Source of the DNA: Actinomycetota bacterium
GTDB taxonomy: Bacteria; Actinomycetota; Actinomycetes; Nanopelagicales; Nanopelagicaceae
Length of the DNA: 15,703 bases
Direction: 5' to 3'
Assembly (NCBI GenBank): GCA_947503395.1
Contig: CANNDP010000016.1
Coordinates: forward strand, 1 to 15,703
The notes beneath the pieces were generated by a model. The model made no database searches and had not been told where the DNA came from. It saw nothing but the letters and a program-made list of their open reading frames with translations. Position 1 is the stretch's first letter; every line of letters starts with the position of its first letter. Positions 7,537-13,218 of the stretch are shown here, piece by piece. Both the position numbers and the translations under genes were made by a program.

Positions 7537-8465
7537 TAGAGGAGAAGTTTACTCGCTCTAATCTCACCGACAACCTGGCCTCCACCCAGCACATATTCAG
7601 GCTCAATATCAAGGTTAATACCTAGATGGGAAAGGCTTGCTCTTGCTAACTCACCTGCTCCCCGTTGCGATCCATCACTAATTTTCCAGACAATTACCTC
7701 TCCATTACTTGTTGCCATAACCATTACAGATTCAGCGCCATCTTTAACAAATAATCCCTCAACTCTTTGCATAAGCAGAGTTGGCAAGCGATTTATTCCA
7801 GAGACTAAAACAGGATTATTGATACAACTTCTAATCACGCTCTTGTGTATTGGATCTGCAGAGAGTGCAAGGCTTCTCATCGCCCTTGCTAGCCCTCTTA
7901 GCGTCAGCGCAAATAACGGCGCCCCACAGCCATCAACTGCAACATGTGTAATCTGCTCCCCACTTAATATCTCAAATTCATTAGCAATGGCAAGCTGCAG
8001 CATGTGGTTTGGTTCTTTATAGCTTGCTAGATCCCAATTATTTGTTTTGCATGTTGCAACCATTGCTGCATGTTTTCCGCTGCAATTAGCAGCAAGAGAT
8101 GATGGCGGTCCCACCCAAGCCGCTCTTTCAAGTGAGCCAAGTGGTCTATCAGGGGTATTTAGCAGTGCTGACTCATCAAGGCCAACGCTTGCAAGAGTTG
8201 ATCTAACAACCTCAAGGTGCTCGCCGCTTCCCGCATGACTTGCACAGGCGAGTGCTATCTGCTGTTCATTTAGCTTTACACCCGCCCTTAGCATCGCTGA
8301 GGCCTGCAGGGACTTAATGGCTGAGCGGGGATAGATAAGTTGATCCAACTCACCAAGTGCTAATACGTCTCTGCCATCGCTATCAAGAATTAAAAGATGG
8401 CCGCTATGAATTGATTCCACTAAATCATTTCTTACAACTTCAAGTAGAACCTCACCTGAGTTCAT
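7536..8465 (-). CDS. Class 3 (Rhizobium etli type) L-asparaginase
   Basis: A 309-residue protein of the Asparaginase_II family, the serine-protease-like fold enzymes typified by R. etli ReAV that hydrolyse L-asparagine to aspartate and ammonia. The active-site pattern is intact: YPRSAIKS places S48 and K51 exactly at the ReAV positions, and S80 lies in CASHAGSGEH. The zinc-site residues are present as C128 and K131 in NCSGKHAAM and C180 in VDGCGAP. The C-terminal KISDGSQRGAGE region is also typical. There is no signal peptide, so it should be cytoplasmic. It starts six bases after the nitrobindin stop and overlaps mshA by one base. A role in nitrogen scavenging from asparagine is inferred. 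Confidence 0.9.
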   Translation of the reverse strand: MNSGEVLLEVVRNDLVESIHSGHLLILDSDGRDVLALGELDQLIYPRSAIKSLQASAMLRAGVKLNEQQIALACASHAGSGEHLEVVRSTLASVGLDESALLNTPDRPLGSLERAAWVGPPSSLAANCSGKHAAMVATCKTNNWDLASYKEPNHMLQLAIANEFEILSGEQITHVAVDGCGAPLFALTLRGLARAMRSLALSADPIHKSVIRSCINNPVLVSGINRLPTLLMQRVEGLFVKDGAESVMVMATSNGEVIVWKISDGSQRGAGELARASLSHLGINLDIEPEYVLGGGQVVGEIRASKLLL

Positions 8466-8471
8466 AAGCGC

Positions 8472-8969
8472 TTAAGTAACTCTAGGAAGCGTTGACCAGA
8501 TATGAGCTTGTAATTTATGGCCATTAAATGCCATGTCATAGGCATAGAAGAGCTCGCCATCAACAAGTCCATAAAGCCTCTGCCCACCTTCAATAGCTTT
8601 TGCAGAGGGCGCAGCATATGCACGATCCATAGCTAATTGGATCTTTGGACCATCAAATCTTCCAACCCACCCTTCAGATAATCCGGTGCTATGAGATATC
8701 AAAACTTCTAATTGATTATCTGGCTTAACTCGCCAAAATCCAGTCTCTGATGAAGCAGTTTGAACAATTTCGTTATTTTCATCAATGATCCAAGAGCGAG
8801 AAAAGTAGGTAAGAAAGTTTCGTCCATCATGAGAAAAGGTCACCTCTTGAGCAAATTGAAAACTCTCAATTCCTGGATACTCGCCATGACCTTTACCGCT
8901 CCAACTGCCAACTAGCCAGGCAAGTGGATTTAAGTCAGGGTGGAGTCCTTCTGGTATTTGAAATGCCAT
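8472..8969 (-). CDS. Nitrobindin-like heme-binding beta-barrel protein
   Basis: A 165-residue protein of the THAP4/nitrobindin family (fatty-acid-binding-protein-like fold, heme-binding), close in size to M. tuberculosis Rv2717c. The N-terminal signature is LNPLAWLVGSWSGKGHGEYPGI (13-34). The C-terminal LQAHIWSTLPRV carries H156 at the place expected for the axial heme ligand. Proteins of this family bind ferric heme and react with nitric oxide or peroxynitrite. The ATG directly follows the TAG of the upstream 35-residue gene with no base between, and asparaginase starts six bases after its stop, so the three are probably one transcript. It has no signal peptide. Confidence 0.9.
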   Translation of the reverse strand: MAFQIPEGLHPDLNPLAWLVGSWSGKGHGEYPGIESFQFAQEVTFSHDGRNFLTYFSRSWIIDENNEIVQTASSETGFWRVKPDNQLEVLISHSTGLSEGWVGRFDGPKIQLAMDRAYAAPSAKAIEGGQRLYGLVDGELFYAYDMAFNGHKLQAHIWSTLPRVT

Positions 8970-9077
8970 CTAGCCATTCTTCCTTAATTTTCTCCAGCCT
9001 TTAGCAGCAGCTCCAAGGAGAAAGAGCGATAGAAGTAGTGAGGAAAGAATTAGAGCCACAGTAGTGACGATCTCCAT
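8970..9077 (-). CDS. Small single-pass membrane protein, 35 residues
   Basis: A short open frame reads MEIVTTVALILSSLLLSLFL, then LGAAAKGWRKLRKNG and a TAG stop. It has an acidic start, one hydrophobic helix (about 4-25) and a strongly basic tail, so it should sit in the membrane with the tail in the cytoplasm. Its stop abuts the nitrobindin ATG. A TAGCAT -10 box exactly six bases before its ATG predicts that this is the first gene of the nitrobindin-asparaginase-mshA transcript, translated leaderless. I recognise no family. Support is the promoter spacing, exact abutment and coherent membrane-protein composition; comparison with relatives would settle it. Confidence 0.6.
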   Translation of the reverse strand: MEIVTTVALILSSLLLSLFLLGAAAKGWRKLRKNG

Positions 9078-9083
9078 GGTGAA

Positions 9084-9089
9084 ATGCTA
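9084..9089 (-). promoter_or_regulatory. Predicted -10 box for the microprotein-nitrobindin operon
   Basis: On the minus strand TAGCAT (inside GATAGCAT) ends exactly six bases before the ATG at 9077, predicting a leaderless mRNA. It is mirrored by the plus-strand box of the kinase gene in the same 35-base gap. I see no convincing -35. Confidence 0.5.
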
Positions 9090-9100
9090 TCGCTTCAAAG

Positions 9101-9106
9101 TAGACT
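9101..9106 (+). promoter_or_regulatory. Predicted -10 box for the sugar kinase gene
   Basis: TAGACT ends exactly six bases before the kinase ATG at 9113, again predicting a leaderless mRNA. No ribosome site precedes the ATG. The two opposing -10 boxes are 11 bases apart, so the promoters overlap. Confidence 0.5.
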
Positions 9107-9112
9107 AAAGCG

Positions 9113-10003
9113 ATGGATTTGGTTTTAGATCTTGGTCAATCAGGGGCAAGGGTTCGTTACGCAGGAGCCGATTACTCCTTTAATCTCTCTAAAAACTCGA
9201 GCGAACCAGTAATTGGAACATTGCAGCGAATATTTGAACAGATGCCAAAACAAGAATTTGAAAGTATTTTTCTCAGCCTCACCGGTCTTCAAGGAGTTGT
9301 TCCAAACACAGCCCCCTATGGAAATTTATGTAGAGAATTCTTCAAGGCAAACGCTGTAGCTGTGATAGACGACGGGCTTGCCGCTTATTGTGGAGCGATT
9401 GGACTTGAAAACGGCGTTGTCCTAACTCTTGGAAGTGGAGTAGTTGCAATTGCCGGTCGAAATGGATCTTTTGCGCATAGCGACGGCAAAGGACCAATCT
9501 TTGGCGATTATGGTGGTGGCTTCTGGATTGGCCAGATGGGGTTATCAAAAGCAATCGCCACTCTTGATGGTCGTGAGGATGCTCACGACTTGGTGGAATT
9601 ACTAGCAAATGAGCTTAATTCTTATCGCGCCTTAGAAAATTCCACCGGAACAGAGGCGGCTGCTCTCTGTATTTCTGCTGCGAAAAATGTGCTTCTTGGA
9701 GCTGCCAACAATGTAGTTAGTGCTCAAGTAATAGCTAAAGAGGCTGCAGAAAAGTTATCAATTACTGTAATGAGCGCTTGGCAAAAAACTCAGCCGTCAA
9801 AAGATGAAGCCCTCTTAATTTCATTTCTGGGAGGACTCTCACAGAGTTCATACTTTACAAATTTACTAAGCAAAAATATCGCAACCAAAATTCCTACAGC
9901 TAAATTCATCAATCCTGCTGGAAATCATCTAGATGGTGCACCTGTAGTTGCAAGAGCATTTCCGACTGGATTAAAACCGCTTCTTGATTGGTGGCGCGCT
10001 TAG
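9113..10003 (+). CDS. BadF/BadG-type sugar kinase, probably N-acetylhexosamine kinase
   Basis: A 296-residue ASKHA-fold kinase of the BadF/BadG/BcrA/BcrD group, which includes human-type N-acetylglucosamine kinase. Phosphate-1 loop: MDLVLDLGQSGARVR (D6 to R13), divergent from the usual DGGGTKT. Probable catalytic acid: D86/D87 in VIDDGLAAYCGA. Phosphate-2 and family motif: LTLGSGVVAIAGR (105-116), then GPIFGDYGGGFWIG at 127-140. A third glycine-rich region is near 239-243 (LGGLS), and NPAGNHLDGAPVVARA closes the protein. Its place beside a sugar transporter and nanE suggests it phosphorylates ManNAc or GlcNAc at O-6, a job done by the ROK kinase NanK in E. coli. The substrate is inferred. It converges on the permease gene with a 4-base overlap of stop regions. 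Confidence 0.82.
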   Translation: MDLVLDLGQSGARVRYAGADYSFNLSKNSSEPVIGTLQRIFEQMPKQEFESIFLSLTGLQGVVPNTAPYGNLCREFFKANAVAVIDDGLAAYCGAIGLENGVVLTLGSGVVAIAGRNGSFAHSDGKGPIFGDYGGGFWIGQMGLSKAIATLDGREDAHDLVELLANELNSYRALENSTGTEAAALCISAAKNVLLGAANNVVSAQVIAKEAAEKLSITVMSAWQKTQPSKDEALLISFLGGLSQSSYFTNLLSKNIATKIPTAKFINPAGNHLDGAPVVARAFPTGLKPLLDWWRA

Positions 10004-10821
10004 CCTTTTATCGCTCCGGCAGATAGGCCTTTAACTAGATATCTCTGAGCTGCCGTTGCAAAAATTAGCGGTGGCAAAATAGAAAGTGTTACTGCCGCAG
10101 AGATGTCCCCCCACCTCACGCCATAGCTAGTTACAAAGTTTGCTGCCCCAACAGTTACTGGGGTTGCCTCACTTGATGACAACACCACTGCGAATAGGTA
10201 ATCCGACCAGGAGAAGATAAAGGTAAGAACTCCAACTGCAGCAAGTCCTGGGCCCATAAGCGGCAAAATAATGCTCCAGAGCGTCCTAAATACGCCAGCT
10301 CCATCAACAAAAGCTGCCTCCTCTATTTCGTAAGGCAACTCTTTTATTGCGCTTGCAAAAATCAAAAGTGCAAGCGTTAGGTTTACAAAAGTGTTGGCCA
10401 GAATCAACCCTCTTATCGAGTCAACCATCCCTAAATTAGTAAATAGCTTGTAGAAAGGAATAATGAAAAATACGGCGGGTAAAATCCTAAGGGCGAGAGC
10501 AATTCTTAATAGCCATGCTCCTCCAAATCCCAATCTAACAATGGAGTATGCCGCAGGAAGGCTGATGAATACAGTGAGAATTACAGTGCCAATTGATATC
10601 AAAGCGCTATTTTGAAAAAAACTAGCAAAGTCGTAGCCAGCAGCTCCCATCGCATTTTTAAAGTGAGACCAGTCGCGATCAAATTCCCAAACAAAGGGAC
10701 CACTTGCAATAGCGTTATCGGTGCGAAGCGCAGTGTAAATTGCTCCGAATATAGGCATTAGGAAGAAGAGACCAAATCCACTAGCCACAAAAGTTGCCCA
10801 AAGATTTCTACCCTGCTTCAT
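10000..10821 (-). CDS. CUT1 ABC sugar transporter permease (MalG/DasC-like)
   Basis: A 273-residue inner-membrane permease subunit with about six hydrophobic helices (roughly 9-31, 71-95, 105-125, 137-159, 190-212 and 241-258). The EAA loop that docks on the ATPase is EEAAFVDGAGVFRTLWSIILPL (167-188), and the C-terminus QRYLVKGLSAGAIKG is classic for MalG-type sugar permeases. It pairs with the upstream MalF-type permease, with stop and start overlapping as ATGA (10818-10821). No ATPase gene follows; the module ends here at the convergent kinase gene, so the transporter must borrow an ATPase from elsewhere, as DasABC does with MsiK in Streptomyces. The cargo is probably an amino sugar or small amino-sugar oligomer, judged by nanE and the DasR-type operator. 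Confidence 0.92.
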   Translation of the reverse strand: MKQGRNLWATFVASGFGLFFLMPIFGAIYTALRTDNAIASGPFVWEFDRDWSHFKNAMGAAGYDFASFFQNSALISIGTVILTVFISLPAAYSIVRLGFGGAWLLRIALALRILPAVFFIIPFYKLFTNLGMVDSIRGLILANTFVNLTLALLIFASAIKELPYEIEEAAFVDGAGVFRTLWSIILPLMGPGLAAVGVLTFIFSWSDYLFAVVLSSSEATPVTVGAANFVTSYGVRWGDISAAVTLSILPPLIFATAAQRYLVKGLSAGAIKG

Positions 10822-11678
10822 TTCACATCCAATCTAAATTGCCGAATGATAAATGGCATAAACGGAGTTAGGAGCATCACTAGAAGAATTGACATTGCTG
10901 AAGCCATACCAAAGTCTCCAGTTATGAAGGCTGTCTTGTAGATATGAATTCCAATAGTCTGCGTAGTAGTACCTGGTCCCCCTCCAGTCATAATGTATAT
11001 AGTGTCAAAGGTTCTAAATGAATCTATCAAACGCAACATTGCGATGATAGCGATGGCAGGTTTAAGAATTGGAATAGTAATTCTGGCAATTATTTGTCTT
11101 GGGGAGGCACCATCAATGGCAGCTGATTCATAAACCTCACTAGGCATATTCTGGAGAGCGGCATATATAAGCAAGAATGTAAACGAAGTGTATTGCAGCG
11201 CATCTAAAGTAACTAAAGTCCAGAAGATATATCTTTCATCAAAGATAGATATCTCTATGCCAAATTTCTGTAAGAAACCTGGAACTACCCCAATATTTTG
11301 ATTGAGTATTAGGCGATACATAACTGCCATCAAGGAAGGTGCAATCATGATTGGAACTAGAGTGACTGAAAATAAAAAGGTTTTTCCGGGAAATTTACGA
11401 TCAAAAACTAGCGCTAAAGCAAAGCCGAGCAAGCACTCCAAAACTGTTACCGAGAGAGCAAAAATGATTGTGAAACGCAGAGCCTCCCAAAACTGGGGTT
11501 GTTCTAAAACCATTCGAAAGTTATCAAGCCCAGCTGGCGTAATTTCAAACTCGCTTAGTAGGTCTCGAGAAAGAGCCGTTTTGAGCCCAAGATAGGTTGG
11601 CCAAATAACCAAGATACTTAGAAATAGGAGAAATGGAGAGGCAAGTAGAAATGCTGCTGCTCTGCTCTTACCTCTCAT
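10818..11678 (-). CDS. CUT1 ABC sugar transporter permease (MalF/DasB-like)
   Basis: A 286-residue inner-membrane permease subunit with six predicted helices (about 8-31, 68-92, 101-122, 151-175, 205-222 and 255-278). The EAA loop is EVYESAAIDGASPRQIIARI followed by TIPIL (181-205). The stretch YIMTGGGPGTTTQTIGIHIY (228-247) is typical of MalF-type CUT1 subunits. AAGGAG at 11689-11694 lies about ten bases before the ATG, a strong ribosome site compared with most genes here. It follows the binding-protein gene after a 108-base gap holding a large hairpin, which may lower permease output relative to the binding protein. Confidence 0.92.
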   Translation of the reverse strand: MRGKSRAAAFLLASPFLLFLSILVIWPTYLGLKTALSRDLLSEFEITPAGLDNFRMVLEQPQFWEALRFTIIFALSVTVLECLLGFALALVFDRKFPGKTFLFSVTLVPIMIAPSLMAVMYRLILNQNIGVVPGFLQKFGIEISIFDERYIFWTLVTLDALQYTSFTFLLIYAALQNMPSEVYESAAIDGASPRQIIARITIPILKPAIAIIAMLRLIDSFRTFDTIYIMTGGGPGTTTQTIGIHIYKTAFITGDFGMASAMSILLVMLLTPFMPFIIRQFRLDVK

Positions 11679-11688
11679 CGAAAATATT

Positions 11689-11694
11689 CTCCTT
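11689..11694 (-). promoter_or_regulatory. Ribosome binding site of the MalF-like permease gene
   Basis: A perfect AAGGAG on the minus strand, ten bases before the ATG at 11678. It lies six bases beyond the smaller hairpin of the intercistronic structure, so RNA folding could affect access to it. Confidence 0.7.
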
Positions 11695-11699
11695 AAATG

Positions 11700-11753
11700 A
11701 TCTCTTCAGCAATGAAGAGATGGCCGACTCTACCGAGCCGACCATCTCTTCAT
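11700..11753 (-). repeat. Intercistronic hairpin with three copies of a 9-base arm
   Basis: Between the binding-protein stop and the permease start, the minus-strand RNA can form a 19-base-pair stem (arms 11735-11753 and 11712-11730, loop GGUA). Two of its pairs are G-U and all others Watson-Crick. On the plus strand those two pairs would be A-C mismatches, so the structure suits the minus-strand transcript. A second 9-base-pair hairpin (arms 11713-11721 and 11700-11708, loop UUGC) reuses part of the first stem, so the two compete. No U-run follows, so a simple intrinsic terminator is unlikely; mRNA protection or attenuation is more likely. Confidence 0.8.
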
Positions 11754-11786
11754 CTAAGCGTTTTCCTTAGTGCTACTTAAGGCAAC

Positions 11787-13088
11787 CTACTTCTGCAGGC
11801 TCTTTAGAGCCGCATCGGCCGCCCCTGCAACTTCTTCAGCAGTCTTCTGTCCTACCCAAGCAGGACTTAGAACCTCAGCGAGTTTGGCATAAATATCAAA
11901 TTCGCGAGGTCCACCAGCTTCTGCATAACCATACTTACCGGCGTAAGTAATGATGTTTGCAAATGAAGCATTGGAGGAGACCATTGTGTTAAGAATCGTA
12001 GGCATTGATGGAACTCCACCAGCTGTCGCGTAATTCTTCATGGCCTTTACAGTTGCGAGGTGTTTCATCCACTTCGCTGCTGCTGCCTGGTTCTTGCTGT
12101 ACTTATTCAATCCAACAGCAAGGGCGTGAACGTGTGTGCGTTGTCCCTTTCCTGGTGGAACTGCGATTCCAACTTTGCCGCTTGTGGCACCAGTTGAACT
12201 CAATTCAGAATAAGCAGCGTTCCACTGAAGTGCCATCATGGCATTTCCTGAGGTAAGCGCAGCATTGGTTTCGGCATACTCCCATTGAGAAGCATCTGGA
12301 GATGTTAGCTCTTTGGTATAGATCGTGCGGTATACATCAATAGCAGCCTTACCAGCTGGGGTATTGATTGATGGCTTACCTTTAGTAAACCAATTTCCGC
12401 CTAGTCCCCATAGAACGTCATTCCAAATCATTGTGTTATACAAAAGGTTCTTTGCAGGAAGTGCATAGCCATATTTGGTTGGAGACTCTGGGTTGTACTT
12501 CTGGGTAAAGAATGCTGCTGTTGCCAGCGCATCATCCCAATTCCATGTCTCAGCATCTAGGTTTGGACTCAATTCTTTTCCAAGAACGGTCTTTGAGATT
12601 TGCTTGTACTTTGCAATATTTGCAGCTGAACTCAAAGAGCTCACTAAATCGGTTCGGTAGTACATGAAGTGAAGGCTGGTATCCAATGGAAGAGCCATCT
12701 GCTTCTTGTTAACTTTCAAACCATCGATAGATGCTTTGAGATAAAGCTTGTCATTAACGCCCTTGATCTCGCTTAGGTATGGAGCATGTTGTCCTACCAA
12801 GTAGGAAGCTGTGAAGTAAATGTCATACTCAGATGACTTTGCCTTCATAAGCGCAGCTTCTTTTGCAAAGGTGTTATCGCGGCTTAGCAGAACCTGCTTA
12901 ACAACGACGCCATCTTTCTTTCCTTGGCCTGCGTTATAGGCATCAACGACTTTCTGCATCGCTTCACCTTCAGGGCCTGGCCAGAGAATCATTTTGACTT
13001 CGGTGGCAGCTTGGGCTGGAGCAACAGTTAATGCTGTAAATAGCGCGCCCGTCGCTACTGCAACTGTAAGAATTTTGCGTAAACGCAT
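11787..13088 (-). CDS. Secreted CUT1-type sugar-binding protein of the ABC transporter
   Basis: A 433-residue extracellular solute-binding protein. It has a Sec signal peptide: basic MRLRK, a hydrophobic core to about residue 22, and cleavage predicted after APAQA (A27). The mature start ATEVKMILWPGPEGEAMQKVVDAYNA is typical of family 1 sugar-binding proteins, as is the middle (FFTQKYN, GNAMMALQWNAAYSEL). Unlike most Gram-positive binding proteins it has no lipobox; the whole protein has no cysteine, so it cannot be lipid-anchored. Upstream in-frame ATGs exist at 13109 and 13142, but the ATG at 13088 has the ribosome site GAGAGGGA just before it. The DasR-like operator lies upstream. Together with the two permeases it probably delivers an amino sugar; the exact ligand is unknown. 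Confidence 0.92.
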   Translation of the reverse strand: MRLRKILTVAVATGALFTALTVAPAQAATEVKMILWPGPEGEAMQKVVDAYNAGQGKKDGVVVKQVLLSRDNTFAKEAALMKAKSSEYDIYFTASYLVGQHAPYLSEIKGVNDKLYLKASIDGLKVNKKQMALPLDTSLHFMYYRTDLVSSLSSAANIAKYKQISKTVLGKELSPNLDAETWNWDDALATAAFFTQKYNPESPTKYGYALPAKNLLYNTMIWNDVLWGLGGNWFTKGKPSINTPAGKAAIDVYRTIYTKELTSPDASQWEYAETNAALTSGNAMMALQWNAAYSELSSTGATSGKVGIAVPPGKGQRTHVHALAVGLNKYSKNQAAAAKWMKHLATVKAMKNYATAGGVPSMPTILNTMVSSNASFANIITYAGKYGYAEAGGPREFDIYAKLAEVLSPAWVGQKTAEEVAGAADAALKSLQK

Positions 13089-13090
13089 TT

Positions 13091-13098
13091 TCCCTCTC
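13091..13098 (-). promoter_or_regulatory. Ribosome binding site of the binding-protein gene (decides its start)
   Basis: GAGAGGGA on the minus strand lies two bases before the ATG at 13088, with further GA repeats upstream. The nearer half (GAG, AGAG) gives a usable spacing. It supports this start over the in-frame ATGs at 13109 and 13142, and with it a normal Sec signal peptide. Confidence 0.65.
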
Positions 13099-13129
13099 TC
13101 TATTCGATTCATGATCACTAGGTTCCAAA

Positions 13130-13145
13130 ATTGGTCTAACACGGC
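13130..13145. promoter_or_regulatory. Weak second DasR-type site (half-site TTGGTCTA)
   Basis: The 16-mer ATTGGTCTAACACGGC matches the dre consensus ACTGGTCTAGACCAGT at 10 of 16 positions, with a near-complete left half and a poor right half. Its centre is 21 bases, two DNA turns, from the centre of the strong site at 13151-13166, so two regulator dimers could bind on the same face. Confidence 0.45.
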
Positions 13146-13150
13146 GGGAT

Positions 13151-13166
13151 ACCGTTCTAGACCAGT
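13151..13166. promoter_or_regulatory. DasR responsive element (dre)-like operator
   Basis: ACCGTTCTAGACCAGT matches the Streptomyces DasR consensus ACTGGTCTAGACCAGT at 14 of 16 positions, including the full right half TCTAGACCAGT. It overlaps the -35 position of the nanE promoter and lies upstream of the binding-protein gene. A DasR-family regulator is encoded less than 1 kb away. It probably represses both directions until an amino-sugar phosphate relieves it. Confidence 0.8.
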
Positions 13167-13176
13167 AGCACAAAAC

Positions 13177-13182
13177 TATAGT
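13177..13182 (+). promoter_or_regulatory. -10 box of the nanE promoter
   Basis: TATAGT, five of six matches to TATAAT, predicts a transcript start near 13189. That is downstream of the in-frame ATG at 13183, which therefore cannot be the usual start, and supports the TTG at 13219. The -35 position falls within the dre-like operator. Confidence 0.6.
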
Positions 13183-13205
13183 ATGGTGCCAAGGTGTCAA
13201 GGGTT

Positions 13206-13214
13206 GGAAGGGGG
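13206..13214 (+). promoter_or_regulatory. Ribosome binding site deciding the nanE TTG start
   Basis: GGAAGGGGG ends four bases before the TTG at 13219. It is the only purine-rich element near the predicted NanE start. Confidence 0.6.
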
Positions 13215-13218
13215 CCAC

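Noticed and set aside
8131..8146. GTGGTCTA match to half of the dre operator inside the asparaginase gene
   Set aside because: A partial match in coding sequence with no promoter nearby; the right half does not fit.
11700..11753. The intercistronic hairpin as a classical intrinsic terminator
   Set aside because: No run of U follows either stem, and the permease genes downstream have no other visible promoter, so full termination here would silence them.
13125..13134. CCAAAATTGG palindrome beside the dre-like sites as a separate operator
   Set aside because: A ten-base palindrome alone is weak evidence, and it overlaps the weaker dre-like half-site, which explains part of it.
12994..13218. 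In-frame N-terminal extension of NanE
   Set aside because: It overlaps the binding-protein gene on the opposite strand and the promoter, and exceeds the usual NanE length.
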